A stretch of 64,000 nt of DNA. Origin: Aeromonas allosaccharophila. GTDB lineage: Bacteria > Pseudomonadota > Gammaproteobacteria > Enterobacterales > Aeromonadaceae. The translations under genes and the position numbers were made by a program. The stretch covers positions 62,001 through 126,000 of the forward strand of contig NZ_CDBR01000023.1 in NCBI RefSeq assembly GCF_000819685.1, given 5' to 3'. Below the pieces are notes generated by a model. That model was not told the DNA's origin. It did not search any database and was given only the letters and a program-made list of their open reading frames with translations. Below are positions 18,504-27,713 of the stretch, one piece after another; within the stretch, counting starts at the first letter, position 1, and every line of letters begins with the position of its first letter.

Positions 18504-19514
18504 ATGTTGTTGTCCCGGCTCCCCCCTCTGTTATCCGATTGGCCCGCGTTGTTGTCCGGCGCACCCTGCTGGCAGCTCAAGGTTGATGTGTTGCAGCCAA
18601 CAGAGGCCCCGCAGGCGGGCGGCTGGTTGGTGCTGTTTGGCAAGGGGCTGGGCGCATCCCATCTGGCGCGTCTGTCGCCACTGTTGGCAGCACAGGGGCT
18701 GGCGGCCACCCTCTATCCTCCCACCGAGGTGGCGGGCGTGCCGCTGCTGCTGCTTGGCTGCGATCGCTTCTCCCCCGCGCTGGTTGCCGAGATCAAGAGC
18801 GGTGAGTGGGAGATCGATCTCTGTCATCTGCCCGCGCTGCCGACCCTGAGCGAGCCCGGCCTGCTGGTGATGGACATGGATTCCACCGCAATCCGCATCG
18901 AGTGTATCGACGAGATTGCCCGCCTTGCCGGGGTGGGGGAGCAGGTGGCGGCGGTAACGGCCGCGGCCATGCAGGGCAAGCTGGAGTTCTCCGACAGCCT
19001 GCGCAACCGGGTGGCCCTGCTGGCAGGGGCGCCGGTCACCATTCTCGACGAGGTAGCCGCCAACATGCCGTGGATGCCCGGTTTGCAGTTGATGGTCGAT
19101 ACCCTCAAAGGGGCGGGTTGGAAGGTGGCCATCGCCTCCGGTGGTTTTACCCGTTTTGCTGGTGAGCTGCAGCAGGCGCTGGGGCTTGATGCTATCTTCG
19201 CCAACGAGCTGGCGGTGGAAGGGGCGTTGCTGACCGGTGAGGTGAGCGGGCGCATCGTCGATGCCCGCGTCAAGGCCGAGGTGTTGCAGCAGCTGGCGCA
19301 GGAGTACGGCATTGCTGCCGCCCAGACTGTGGCCATCGGCGATGGCGCCAACGATCTCAAGATGATGGGGGGGGCCGGGCTTGGCATCGCCATTCACGCC
19401 AAACCGCTGGTGCGGGCGCAGGCGGCGGCCACCCTCAATCATCACGATCTGGAAGGGGTGATCTGCCTGTTGGCGGCGCGGGCCTGCAGCGAGCGGCGTT
19501 GGGACCAGCGCTGA
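18504..19514 (+). CDS. serB: Phosphoserine phosphatase
   Basis: Final step of serine biosynthesis. The 336-residue protein (E. coli SerB is 322) has an N-terminal regulatory region of about 110 residues and a C-terminal HAD phosphatase domain. The catalytic DMDSTAIRIECIDEIA (nucleophile first Asp), the SGGFTRFA motif II region and GDGANDLKMM motif III are all visible. The ATG at 18504 is chosen because aaggaagg lies about 10 bases upstream; the longer frame from 18396 lacks such a site and overlaps the divergent promoter region. Confidence 0.96.
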   Translation: MLLSRLPPLLSDWPALLSGAPCWQLKVDVLQPTEAPQAGGWLVLFGKGLGASHLARLSPLLAAQGLAATLYPPTEVAGVPLLLLGCDRFSPALVAEIKSGEWEIDLCHLPALPTLSEPGLLVMDMDSTAIRIECIDEIARLAGVGEQVAAVTAAAMQGKLEFSDSLRNRVALLAGAPVTILDEVAANMPWMPGLQLMVDTLKGAGWKVAIASGGFTRFAGELQQALGLDAIFANELAVEGALLTGEVSGRIVDARVKAEVLQQLAQEYGIAAAQTVAIGDGANDLKMMGGAGLGIAIHAKPLVRAQAAATLNHHDLEGVICLLAARACSERRWDQR

Positions 19515-19542
19515 TCGTGTTTCAAGGAGGAAACCCATAAAA

Positions 19543-20448
19543 ATGGAATTGTTGCAGCAGTCTCTGTTTATCCCCTGTGGCGCCCATCAACTGCATGTTC
19601 GCCACATCAAACCCCGGGTCGCCGTGCATGGCGAGCCGATCCTGATGGTGCACGGCGCCATCGAGAACGGCCGGATCTTCTACACCGAATCGGGCAAGGG
19701 GCTGGCCTGCTTTCTGGCCCGCCACGGCTATCAGGTCTATGTGGCTGATTTGCGGGGGCGGGGGCTCAGCACCCCGGCCATCGCCGAGCAGGCTGAACAC
19801 GGTCAGCACGAACTGATCACCGAGGATCTGCCTGCCCTGCACCGCTGGATTGCCGCGCGCCATCACAGCTTCAAGGTGCACTGGGTGGCCCACTCCTGGG
19901 GTGGTGTCATCATGGCCTCGACTCTGGTGCGTTTCCCCGAGCTGGCAGATCAGGTGGCCAGCCTGCTGTTCTTTGGCACCAAGCGCGGTGTGTCGGTACA
20001 CAATCCCGAGCGCTGGCTGAAGGTGGATCTGATCTGGAACCGGCTAGCCCCCTGGCTGGCCCGCCGCCGCGGTTTTCTGGCGGCTCGCAATCTGAAGATC
20101 GGTGCTGACGACGAGCCGCTGCGCTATCTGCAGGAGACCATCCCCTGGGTCAAGTGCGGCCCCTGGCAGGATCCCTACGACGGTTTTGCCTATGACGAGG
20201 CGGCAGCGCGGGTCAACTGGCCGCCGCTCTGGATGATCTCGGCCAAAGCGGACAAGGTGCTGGGTCACCCGACCGATGTGCGCCGTTTCAGCGCCGAGAT
20301 GGGCTCGGCCACCCGCCACACCCGTCTGGGGCGGGATAATGGCAACCGCCTCGATTATGACCACATCAACATGCTGACCGCCCCGCAGGCGCAGGAGGAT
20401 CACTTCCCCCAGATCCTTGACTGGCTGCTCAATCCGCAGGCGGCATGA
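19543..20448 (+). CDS. Alpha/beta-fold hydrolase
   Basis: A 301-residue single-domain alpha/beta hydrolase. It shows the oxyanion-hole region LMVHGAIENG, the nucleophile elbow HSWGGV, and a C-terminal Asp/His set (SAKADKVLGHPTDV and DYDHINML). No signal peptide is visible, so it is probably cytoplasmic. It begins 28 bases after serB with aaggagg upstream and is likely in the same transcript. The substrate cannot be inferred. Confidence 0.85.
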   Translation: MELLQQSLFIPCGAHQLHVRHIKPRVAVHGEPILMVHGAIENGRIFYTESGKGLACFLARHGYQVYVADLRGRGLSTPAIAEQAEHGQHELITEDLPALHRWIAARHHSFKVHWVAHSWGGVIMASTLVRFPELADQVASLLFFGTKRGVSVHNPERWLKVDLIWNRLAPWLARRRGFLAARNLKIGADDEPLRYLQETIPWVKCGPWQDPYDGFAYDEAAARVNWPPLWMISAKADKVLGHPTDVRRFSAEMGSATRHTRLGRDNGNRLDYDHINMLTAPQAQEDHFPQILDWLLNPQAA

Positions 20449-20502
20449 CAAGAAACAGGGCGCATCGAGCGCCCTGTGTCATTTGGGGATGTTTCGGGAT
20501 GT

Positions 20503-22881
20503 TCAGTTCAGCGGCGGCGTGATGCCAAAGCGGAACAGGGTGGCCCGGGTGGTATCGGTCAGCTCGCCGACACCCACCACGCTCCACAGCTCCTCTTCCA
20601 GCTTTTTGGCCTTGTGGATGGCGAACTTGGCGATGTAATCCAGCTCGTTGGCGATGAAGTTGGTGTCGGGCCGCCCGGTGCGGGAGATGCCGACCAGTAC
20701 CGAGTAGAACTCCCCCTGTTGCAATGCCAGCTCGATGAACTGGCGCTTCTCCTTGCTGCTGACAAAGCTGCTGGCCAGCCGGCTGTTGAAGATGGGCAGG
20801 CCCGCCTTGGTCTGGATGCTGGCGATATAGACCTCGTCTTCTCTCGGTTTGTCCTCCCGCTCGATGGCGCGCAGCGGGTTCATCAGCAGATCTTTGAGCA
20901 GCTCCCCCTGAAACAGCGGGTAGAGGTTCTCCTGCTCCGGCAGCTCGGCACAGGCTTGCAGCAGCCGCTGCAGACTGCGCGGTTGCAGAGACTTGCCGAT
21001 GGAGGCCGGTTTGGGCGCGCCTTTCAGCTTGTTGACGTAGACCGGCGAGTTGAACAGGTGGTGGGTATAGATGTTGCGCAGTGCCCGCGCCAGCCCACGA
21101 TAGCGGCGCTGCTCCTGCGCCGCCTTGAGCTTGTTCTGGTTGCTCTCGATCAGCAGGCTGAAGAATTGGCGGCCGGTGTGGCGATCCGAATCCCCCTCGA
21201 TGCAGAGGTGCAGCACGGTGCGGGTCATGTTGAGGCTGACCAGCCGGTAGGAGAGATGCTGCAGATCCATGCTCTTGGAGAGCTCCTGCAAACGGGGCAG
21301 GGCGATGGTCACCACATCATTTTTCTCGCCGACGAAGGCCTCTTCCAGCTCGATTTGCAGGCCGTGAGTCGAGATGTCGCGGGTCCAGCCGATCCAGGAT
21401 TTGCCGTTGTGGTGGATGGCGACCGCCGTCTTGTGGATGTAGCGCAGCTCCTTGCGCAACTGGACATAGTGCAGGGTTTCGAGCTCGAACGAGGCGACGC
21501 CCTGTTCGTGGCCAAAGCGCTGCAGCTCGTTGGCATTGTTGCTGACCCCTTCCTGATGGAACTCTTCCCGCTGGGACTCCTGGCCTATCTCCTGCAGCAG
21601 GCCGCAGTAGCCGATCTGCTTGAGCCGCTCGAGCAGCAGGATATCTTGCAACTGCGGGTTGTCCTGCCCCTGCAGTTGGCCCACATCTGCCTCGACCAAA
21701 TCGCACGCCTCCAGCGAGAATTTGTAGACGCGCCAGCTGGGGCGGCGCGAGCCCACCTGGAAGAAGAGGGCGGTAAGGCCACTCTGGCGCAGCTCCTCGG
21801 CGGTCGCGGAGAAGAAGTAGATATGGCTGCGCACTGTGTGGGTAAAGCAGTAGATGATGGTCTCGGTGGTGGTGCCGGGGGCCGGGCAGAGCCGTTTCAT
21901 CCGCTCGGCGTTGAAGAGGCCCGCGAGGGCATCGCGGTTCTTTTCGTCGCGCCAATACTCCAGCAGGTGCTGGTTGTTCTCGGTACGCAGGGCGATCTCG
22001 AGGTTGGGACTGTCGCCGGTGCCGAAGAAGAGCGGCATGCCGGTCATCCGCGGCAGGTAGAACTGCTCATACCCCTTGATGATGGCGGCGGAAAGCAGGT
22101 AGTCAACGCTGACCCGATAGCGGATCTTGTTGGCCTCGATAAAGTCGCTGAGGAAGGCATCGAAGGCGGGCTGCTCGCCGGAGCGCACCAGTCTCAGCCA
22201 ATATTTCCCCTCTTTGCTCTCTTCACCGAGTATCTGGTAGCCGACCGGTTGGTGCAGCACCGGATTGGGGGTGTCCCGCTCCAACCCGGTAAAGAAGACC
22301 TCCACCTGGGCGCCGGTGTGGTAGTTGGGCAGATAGGGGACCGAGACCCGCATGCCCCCAAGCGAGAGATCGGAACTCTTGGCGAACAGCTTCTCACCGT
22401 CCTGAAACTTGATCAGCACCGGCGAGCTGAAGTGCATCCGCTCCTGACGGCGGCCGTAGTAGCTGGCAAAAGCGATGGTGTTGACATCATATTGCCGGAA
22501 TGGGCTGGCAGGGGGAGAGAGCTGGCCATCCACACGAGCGTTGTGGTGCTGTTTTTGCCACTGTTGCAGCGCCTCATAGACGCCGAGAGTATAGATATCG
22601 CGGTAGAGATAGCATTGGGACTGAAACAGGCCGATCGCCTCGGCGGGCATGAAGTGGGTGATGCCGTCGAATTCATGCACCAGGCACTCATCCCCCAGCT
22701 CATCGCGCATGTCGATGACCCTGCGGCAGGGTGAGCACTTGCGCTTGAGCTCCATCTTGATCAGAAAACGGCTGTTGCTGTTTTCCTCCTGGGTCATGCG
22801 GTTGAAGATCTCGTCGAAATCTTTCTCCCGCAGCAAGGGGACGAGTTGTTCAATCAGATGTTGCTGGTGTTCTGAATCCAT
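20503..22881 (-). CDS. Tandem PilZ-domain protein (PlzC-like c-di-GMP receptor candidate)
   Basis: From the ATG at 22881 (aggaa upstream) the protein has 792 residues. Two PilZ-type regions are visible. One near residues 140-250 has RRQER and DLSLGG, the RxxxR and DxSxxG c-di-GMP-binding motifs. One near residues 470-580 has LRKELRY and DISTHG. The rest is largely helical. A Cys pair (KRKCSPCRR) lies near residue 50. In Vibrio cholerae, to my recollection, the PilZ protein PlzC sits in the same serB-PilZ-radA context. Being divergent from radA and convergent with the hydrolase, it is probably transcribed alone. Confidence 0.85.
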   Translation of the reverse strand: MDSEHQQHLIEQLVPLLREKDFDEIFNRMTQEENSNSRFLIKMELKRKCSPCRRVIDMRDELGDECLVHEFDGITHFMPAEAIGLFQSQCYLYRDIYTLGVYEALQQWQKQHHNARVDGQLSPPASPFRQYDVNTIAFASYYGRRQERMHFSSPVLIKFQDGEKLFAKSSDLSLGGMRVSVPYLPNYHTGAQVEVFFTGLERDTPNPVLHQPVGYQILGEESKEGKYWLRLVRSGEQPAFDAFLSDFIEANKIRYRVSVDYLLSAAIIKGYEQFYLPRMTGMPLFFGTGDSPNLEIALRTENNQHLLEYWRDEKNRDALAGLFNAERMKRLCPAPGTTTETIIYCFTHTVRSHIYFFSATAEELRQSGLTALFFQVGSRRPSWRVYKFSLEACDLVEADVGQLQGQDNPQLQDILLLERLKQIGYCGLLQEIGQESQREEFHQEGVSNNANELQRFGHEQGVASFELETLHYVQLRKELRYIHKTAVAIHHNGKSWIGWTRDISTHGLQIELEEAFVGEKNDVVTIALPRLQELSKSMDLQHLSYRLVSLNMTRTVLHLCIEGDSDRHTGRQFFSLLIESNQNKLKAAQEQRRYRGLARALRNIYTHHLFNSPVYVNKLKGAPKPASIGKSLQPRSLQRLLQACAELPEQENLYPLFQGELLKDLLMNPLRAIEREDKPREDEVYIASIQTKAGLPIFNSRLASSFVSSKEKRQFIELALQQGEFYSVLVGISRTGRPDTNFIANELDYIAKFAIHKAKKLEEELWSVVGVGELTDTTRATLFRFGITPPLN

Positions 22882-22981
22882 GTGTTCCTGCCACGGAAAG
22901 TCACTTTTCCGATTCTGGGTTTGATCTGTCGGTCGCAAACAAGTATATCAAGCAGGAATTCATCCTGTCCCCGAGTTATCA

Positions 22982-24349
22982 ATGGCCAAAAATAAAACTG
23001 CTTATGTTTGTTCCGAATGTGGTGCCGACTTCACACGCTGGCAAGGGCAATGCAGCGAGTGCAAGGAGTGGAATACCATCACCGAGGTGCGTCTCGGGTC
23101 GGTGAGCCCCGCTGGCAAGAGTGCCCGTTACACCGGTTATGCCGGCGCGGTCGGCAGTCAGGTACAAACATTGGCAGAGATCGCCACCACCGAAATCCCC
23201 CGTTTTACCTCAGGGTTCAAGGAGCTGGATCGGGTGCTTGGCGGTGGCGTGGTGCCCGGTTCGGCCATTCTGATCGGCGGCAACCCGGGGGCGGGCAAGT
23301 CGACTCTGCTGCTGCAGACCATGTGTGGTCTGGCCGAGCGGATGAAAACCCTCTATGTCACCGGCGAGGAGTCGCTCCAGCAGGTGGCGATGCGGGCCAA
23401 CCGCCTCGGGCTGCCCACCGACAAGCTGCGAATGCTCTCCGAGACCAGCGTCGAGCAGATTTGCCTGATTGCCCAGCAGGAGCAGCCGCAGATCATGGTG
23501 ATCGACTCCATTCAGGTGATGCATGTGGCGGATGTGCAATCGTCCCCCGGTTCGGTCTCACAGGTGCGCGAAGCTGCGGCGCTGCTGACCCGCTATGCCA
23601 AACAGAATCATGTGGCCATCTTTATGGTTGGTCATGTGACCAAGGATGGCAGTCTGGCTGGCCCCAAGGTGCTGGAGCACTGTATCGACTGTTCGGTACT
23701 GCTCGATGGTGGCCATGACTCCCGTTTTCGGACCCTGCGCTCCCACAAGAACCGCTTTGGTGCGGTCAACGAGCTGGGAGTCTTTGCCATGACCGAGCAG
23801 GGGATGCGCGAAGTGAGCAACCCCTCCGCCATCTTCCTCAGTCGGGGGCAGGAGCAGGCGCCCGGTTCCATCGTCATGGTGATTTGGGAGGGCACCCGAC
23901 CGCTGCTGGTGGAGTTGCAGGCGCTGGTGGACTACTCCCAGCTCTCCAACCCGCGCCGGGTGGCAGTGGGTATGGATCACAACCGGCTTGCCATGCTGCT
24001 GGCGGTGCTGCACCGTCACGGCGGCTTGCAGATGGCGGATCAGGATGTCTTCATCAACGTGGTCGGCGGGGTCAAGGTCGAGGAGACCAGTGCGGATCTG
24101 GCGCTGCTGCTGGCGATGGTCTCCAGCTTCCGGGATCAGGCACTGCCCAAGGATCTGGTGGTGTTTGGTGAAGTGGGTCTTTCCGGTGAAATTCGCCCGG
24201 TGCCGTCCGGTCAGGAGCGGTTGCAGGAGGCGGCCAAGCACGGCTTCCGTCGCGCCATCGTGCCGCACGCCAATGCCCCCAAGCACCCCATCGAAGGGAT
24301 GGATGTGGTGCCGGTCAAGAAGCTGTCCGAGGCACTCGAGGCGCTGTAA
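22982..24349 (+). CDS. radA: DNA repair protein RadA
   Basis: A 455-residue RecA-like ATPase that promotes branch migration in recombinational repair. It has an N-terminal C4 zinc finger (CSECGADFTRWQGQCSEC), Walker A GGNPGAGKSTLL, Walker B IMVIDSIQVM, the RadA-specific SHKNRFGAVNELGVF motif and a C-terminal Lon-protease-like domain lacking protease residues. Length as expected. Located next to serB and the PilZ gene, a conserved gamma-proteobacterial neighbourhood. A terminator follows. Confidence 0.97.
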   Translation: MAKNKTAYVCSECGADFTRWQGQCSECKEWNTITEVRLGSVSPAGKSARYTGYAGAVGSQVQTLAEIATTEIPRFTSGFKELDRVLGGGVVPGSAILIGGNPGAGKSTLLLQTMCGLAERMKTLYVTGEESLQQVAMRANRLGLPTDKLRMLSETSVEQICLIAQQEQPQIMVIDSIQVMHVADVQSSPGSVSQVREAAALLTRYAKQNHVAIFMVGHVTKDGSLAGPKVLEHCIDCSVLLDGGHDSRFRTLRSHKNRFGAVNELGVFAMTEQGMREVSNPSAIFLSRGQEQAPGSIVMVIWEGTRPLLVELQALVDYSQLSNPRRVAVGMDHNRLAMLLAVLHRHGGLQMADQDVFINVVGGVKVEETSADLALLLAMVSSFRDQALPKDLVVFGEVGLSGEIRPVPSGQERLQEAAKHGFRRAIVPHANAPKHPIEGMDVVPVKKLSEALEAL

Positions 24350-24384
24350 CCGTTCCGCATTGCAATCGAGAGAGCAGAACAATG

Positions 24385-24410
24385 AAAAAGAGCGCCTCGG
24401 CGCTCTTTTT
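24385..24410. terminator. Bidirectional terminator between radA and the small PilZ gene
   Basis: AAAAAGAGCGCC and GGCGCTCTTTTT are perfectly complementary around a TC centre, with A and T tracts on the two sides. It can terminate both convergent genes. Confidence 0.92.
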
Positions 24411-24428
24411 ACGGGGTGGAACCGGTCA

Positions 24429-24809
24429 TCAGGGCTGGCTATGTTCCAGATGCTCGCTCAGCAGTTGCTCCAGCTCACGGTGGAGCAGCTCTTCGTCGCC
24501 GACGTTGAGCTCAATCATCCGCTTGAGGTGGGTGGCGCTATCGATATCGATATGGTGGCAATAGAAACCCAGCTTCTTGCTGGCTTCGTGGGTCAGCTCG
24601 ACCTGCATCTTGATTTCGATATCGCTACCGCTTAGCACAAAGCTGAGCTGGTACTCCTTGTTGTCACGACTCTCCCAGTCGTCGGGGCGGATCAACAGGG
24701 CTCCCTGCAAGGAGACATCGACCAGCTGAGTCTGCCACTTCTGTTCCCCCTGAGTTAGTTCTGCCATGGTCAAGTAGAGGATCCGTGCAAAACGGCGGCG
24801 CTCAGACAT
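24429..24809 (-). CDS. Small PilZ domain protein
   Basis: A 126-residue single PilZ domain. It opens SERRRFAR, the arginine-rich c-di-GMP-binding turn, followed about 30 residues later by DVSLQGALL (DxSxxG). The C-terminal part is helical and Glu/His-rich. The ATG at 24809 is selected because aggag lies 7 bases upstream; two codons earlier another ATG abuts the site. It is the second PilZ gene within 4.5 kb and convergent with radA. Likely a c-di-GMP receptor with unknown partner. Confidence 0.88.
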   Translation of the reverse strand: MSERRRFARILYLTMAELTQGEQKWQTQLVDVSLQGALLIRPDDWESRDNKEYQLSFVLSGSDIEIKMQVELTHEASKKLGFYCHHIDIDSATHLKRMIELNVGDEELLHRELEQLLSEHLEHSQP

Positions 24810-24910
24810 GCTCATCTCCTGTATGCAAATAAGTGTGGACGCTAGGGTCATTGCTCTGAGTGTAATCCACCTTGGTTGCCAGTATCTTGAACTTGCTCCG
24901 AAAATGGCGT

Positions 24911-25393
24911 TCAGGCTTGTTGGGTAGTCAAGGATTCCACCACATGGAGCGCCTTGACCAGACGATCTTCCTGTTTGAAGCGCTCTTCCAGTACCGGGCC
25001 CAGTTCATTGAGATCGTCATCCAGCAGCAGCAGTTGGGCCTCGTCGGCATCACTGTATTTGTCGTTGAACTCGAGAGCGAATTCGGTGCTGGTACGAATG
25101 TGGGGATAGATGCGCTTGGCCAGCTCCAGCGTTTCGCCGCTGGCTTGCTCGAAGGCGGTGACCACATGGTGGTAGATCTCGAAATGACCGGCGCTGACAT
25201 AGTCGACCAGCTTTTCGCAAAAGTGCTGCAGCTCTTCCGTTTTTGGCAGGTTGCGCTGCTTGGTGCGGGCCGGGGTGAGGCCTGCCAGTCTCATATACTC
25301 GACCAATAAGGCTTGCCTTGCATCCAGCCAGTCATCGATAGCCTTATGCTTGCCAGCCAGCGCCTGTTTGGTCTGTTCCAGTTTCGTCAACAT
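24911..25393 (-). CDS. rsd: Regulator of sigma D (anti-sigma 70 factor)
   Basis: A 160-residue all-helical protein of the Rsd/AlgQ family, which binds the housekeeping sigma factor in stationary phase. Recognisable are MLTKLEQTKQ, the WLDARQALLVEYMRLAGL segment, HFCEKLVDYVSAGHFEIYH and LNELGPVLEERFKQED. The start at 25393 follows ggagg by 6 bases; the longer frame to 25456 was rejected. In E. coli rsd is close to hupA, as here. Confidence 0.95.
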   Translation of the reverse strand: MLTKLEQTKQALAGKHKAIDDWLDARQALLVEYMRLAGLTPARTKQRNLPKTEELQHFCEKLVDYVSAGHFEIYHHVVTAFEQASGETLELAKRIYPHIRTSTEFALEFNDKYSDADEAQLLLLDDDLNELGPVLEERFKQEDRLVKALHVVESLTTQQA

Positions 25394-25723
25394 AATCCCT
25401 CCGTGGGGCAAAGGCTGGGCGTTTGATGGGCTTCCGAGCCGTTTGAGCAGTGACATTACCTATAACTAGGGAAAATCTGACCAAGCGTCAATAGCCATGC
25501 CGGGATATTGTTAAGTGACGAAGAAATAGGCTCTCGCTCGTTTCCCCATGCCTGCAGCTTTCAGGCCGGTCCGCGGTTTTTCTGGTGTGGAATGTGACTA
25601 TTTCCGCAGATCTTGATGAAAACCCCAGCGTTTGACGCGTTCGGCTCGATAAAGGCTTTGCCTGTGCGTTTTTTTTTGCATAGAGTGACCCAGCGCTAAA
25701 TGCCCGATCATAAAGGAAATGTT
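25394..25723. promoter_or_regulatory. Divergent rsd/hupA intergenic region with probable hupA promoter
   Basis: No gene is seen in these 330 bases. A plausible sigma-70 promoter for hupA is TTGCCT (25658-25663), a 17-base spacer containing a run of nine T, and TAGAGT (25681-25686). The ribosome binding site aaggaaa precedes hupA. The T-rich spacer between GC-rich flanks is notable but fits a nucleoid-protein promoter. Confidence 0.55.
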
Positions 25724-25996
25724 ATGAACAAAGCTCAACTTGTCGATGCGATTGCCGCCAAAGCAGATCTGAGCAAAGCTCAGGCCAAAGTGGCTCTGGA
25801 AGAGATCATCAATGGTATTACCCAGAGCTTGAAAGAAGGCGATGCTGTGCAACTGGTCGGTTTTGGCACCTTCAAGGTCACCCACCGCGCAGGCCGCACC
25901 GGTCGTAACCCGCAAACTGGTAACGAGATCCAGATTGCTGCTGCCAACGTGCCTTCATTCGTGGCTGGCAAGGCTCTGAAAGACGCCGTCAAGTAA
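25724..25996 (+). CDS. hupA: DNA-binding protein HU (alpha type)
   Basis: A 90-residue histone-like protein. It starts [22 protein letters not shown] and has the HU DNA-bending arm signature [21 protein letters not shown], ending [15 protein letters not shown]. The ATG at 25724 matches the universal HU start and follows aaggaaa; the upstream in-frame codon at 25700 was rejected. Binds and bends DNA without sequence specificity as a nucleoid organiser. Alpha versus beta is taken from the proximity of rsd. Confidence 0.96.
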   Translation: MNKAQLVDAIAAKADLSKAQAKVALEEIINGITQSLKEGDAVQLVGFGTFKVTHRAGRTGRNPQTGNEIQIAAANVPSFVAGKALKDAVK

Positions 25997-26017
25997 GTCC
26001 GAAAGTCTGTTTTGTCC

Positions 26018-26050
26018 AATGCCAGTCAGCTTGCTGACTGGCATTGTTTT
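26018..26050 (+). terminator. Rho-independent terminator after hupA
   Basis: AATGCCAGTCAGC and GCTGACTGGCATT form a 13-bp perfect stem around TT, followed by gttttt. Confidence 0.93.
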
Positions 26051-26138
26051 TATGGGGTTCTCCCATCCTTCCTACTAGTTCTTCCTGACTTTTATTGCTG
26101 TGCCAGTTCCTTCTGTCAGCCTTGCTGTGGCTGAGGAT

Positions 26139-26582
26139 TCATGCCGTCTGTGGGCTGGATGGCAGCGGCCAGATCCGCTCATAGGCCCAGATAAAGAGCA
26201 TGATGTAGACGAGGTAGAAGGCGACAAAGCCGAGATCCAGCATCAGGGCGTCCCACAGTCCCAGATCGAGCCAGAACATGACACAGGGGAGGGAGAGCAG
26301 CATAAAGCTCGCCTCATAGCCAAAAGTGTGCAGGAAGCGGTCGAGTGGTCGCTTGTTGGTGTGCCCGCAAAGTTTGAGCAACCCCTTGTCGAACAACAGG
26401 TTCCAGCCGTAGGTCCAGGCGGTGGCGACGATGGAGAAGAAGATCGCCAGCGAACCGACCTCTGCGACGCCCTGACCGAACAGCTGGCTGATCAGCGGTG
26501 CGACCAGCGCCAGCCCGATGCCTTCGTAGAGAACCAGATAGCGAAGTCGATCCGGGGTGGTGCGCAGTTGGGTACTACTCAT
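26139..26582 (-). CDS. PACE-family efflux transporter (BTP domains)
   Basis: A 147-residue protein with four membrane helices arranged as two repeated bacterial transmembrane pair (BTP) modules. The first carries RLRYLVLYEGIGLALVAPLIS and TAWTYGWNLLFD; the second repeats with FLHTFGYEASFMLLSLPCVMFW and VAFYLVYIMLFIWAYERIW. The Glu in YEGIGL and the (W)NxxFD/YxxxYxxAYE patterns are features of the AceI/PACE family, which exports chlorhexidine, acriflavine or, physiologically, short diamines. The start at 26582 follows aggagg by 9 bases. The substrate here is unknown. Confidence 0.85.
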   Translation of the reverse strand: MSSTQLRTTPDRLRYLVLYEGIGLALVAPLISQLFGQGVAEVGSLAIFFSIVATAWTYGWNLLFDKGLLKLCGHTNKRPLDRFLHTFGYEASFMLLSLPCVMFWLDLGLWDALMLDLGFVAFYLVYIMLFIWAYERIWPLPSSPQTA

Positions 26583-26746
26583 GAGATGTGCCTCCTGTGG
26601 GAGGCGCATTCTAATTAGGGCGTGGTTAAAAGAGAAGCACCCTGGCCCGTCATGGCTGGCGTTGAGGGGGCATGATGATGCCCCCTCTTTACGATACTTC
26701 TCTATTGCCAACTCTGGGCGTGACCCCGGGTGGTCAAACCTGCGAC

Positions 26747-27604
26747 TCAGGCGCCGGTTGGTGTGACCCGGGTCAGCATGGCAAAGCCCTCTTCCACTTG
26801 AGTGAGCTCTACCTTGACTTCTCCCAACTCGGCGAGCGAGGCGACATGGGTGCCGCCACAGGGGATGGTCACCTCCTGGCCTTCCAGCGTGCAGTGCCAG
26901 TAGCGCGAATCGATGATCGCCTCGCCAGCGCAGCTGCGGCTGATCTCGCCCCCGGCTGCAATCCAGTCGGCCAGTTGCTGATTGACTTGCTCTTCAATCA
27001 GCGCCAGATCCGTCAGCAGCGCCTCGCTGTTGACCCCTTTCTTGCGCAGGCTCTTGCCGATGCGGTACTGCTCGCGTGAGCCCATGGGCTCGACCCGTGA
27101 ACTCTGGATGGCAAGGCGGTCGAAGTCGGGCTGACCCAGCGCATCACGCTCGCTTACCTCCTTGCGCCAGTAGGGAGTGAGTATCCGATTGAGGGCGAGC
27201 GCGGCCAGATGGCAGCCACTGTGGCCCAGACTCAAGGCGTGGCGGGCGGTGCTATCAACTTGCAACTCTACCTGGCTGCCGACGGCCAGTGCGTGGTCAC
27301 CACTCAGCGGATGCACCACCACGAACAGCCACCCTTCAACCCCCCGCTTGACCGGAATGGCAGTATCGACAAACAGCTCGCCATCCGGGCTAATGGCTCC
27401 CATCCGGCAAGGGCCAATGGCGGCTTCGTCCCCTTCCCAGCGAACATGGCCCACATCCCCCGGCTGATCGGGCCAGAGATGGCTTTGGGGATGAAAGGGG
27501 GTGAGGTCGGTGACCAGCAGCGTGGTGTCACCGTGCTGGCAGCAGACTACGCTGGCCTGTTCCTGATGATGGCCCAGCACGAAGCTGGCTCGGGTATGTT
27601 CCAT
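26747..27604 (-). CDS. Alanyl-tRNA editing protein (AlaX-like)
   Basis: A 285-residue protein related to the editing and C-terminal domains of AlaRS, expected to hydrolyse Ser-tRNA(Ala). The zinc-site motifs are visible: HSGCH (the HxxxH motif in SLGHSGCHLAALALN) and CGGTHV (CxxxH) near residue 255. The N-terminal region is a beta-barrel-like domain as in AlaX-M proteins. The start at 27604 follows ggag. It is convergent with nothing nearby and probably monocistronic or co-transcribed from the mntH side. Confidence 0.85.
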   Translation of the reverse strand: MEHTRASFVLGHHQEQASVVCCQHGDTTLLVTDLTPFHPQSHLWPDQPGDVGHVRWEGDEAAIGPCRMGAISPDGELFVDTAIPVKRGVEGWLFVVVHPLSGDHALAVGSQVELQVDSTARHALSLGHSGCHLAALALNRILTPYWRKEVSERDALGQPDFDRLAIQSSRVEPMGSREQYRIGKSLRKKGVNSEALLTDLALIEEQVNQQLADWIAAGGEISRSCAGEAIIDSRYWHCTLEGQEVTIPCGGTHVASLAELGEVKVELTQVEEGFAMLTRVTPTGA

Positions 27605-27713
27605 GGCAAGGCTCCCGCAACGATAAATAAGAAGAGAAAGCGGCAGCATACGCCAAAGTGCGAAGGGGCTCATTAACCAGCGTTAATGAGCCCTTCTGTT
27701 GCTTGACGGTTTG

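Noticed and set aside
20476..22734. A 752-codon plus-strand ORF
   Set aside because: It is the antisense shadow of the tandem PilZ gene in a GC-rich sequence. Its translation is Leu/Gln/Val-rich with no domain logic, while the minus strand has two clear PilZ motifs and a good ribosome binding site.
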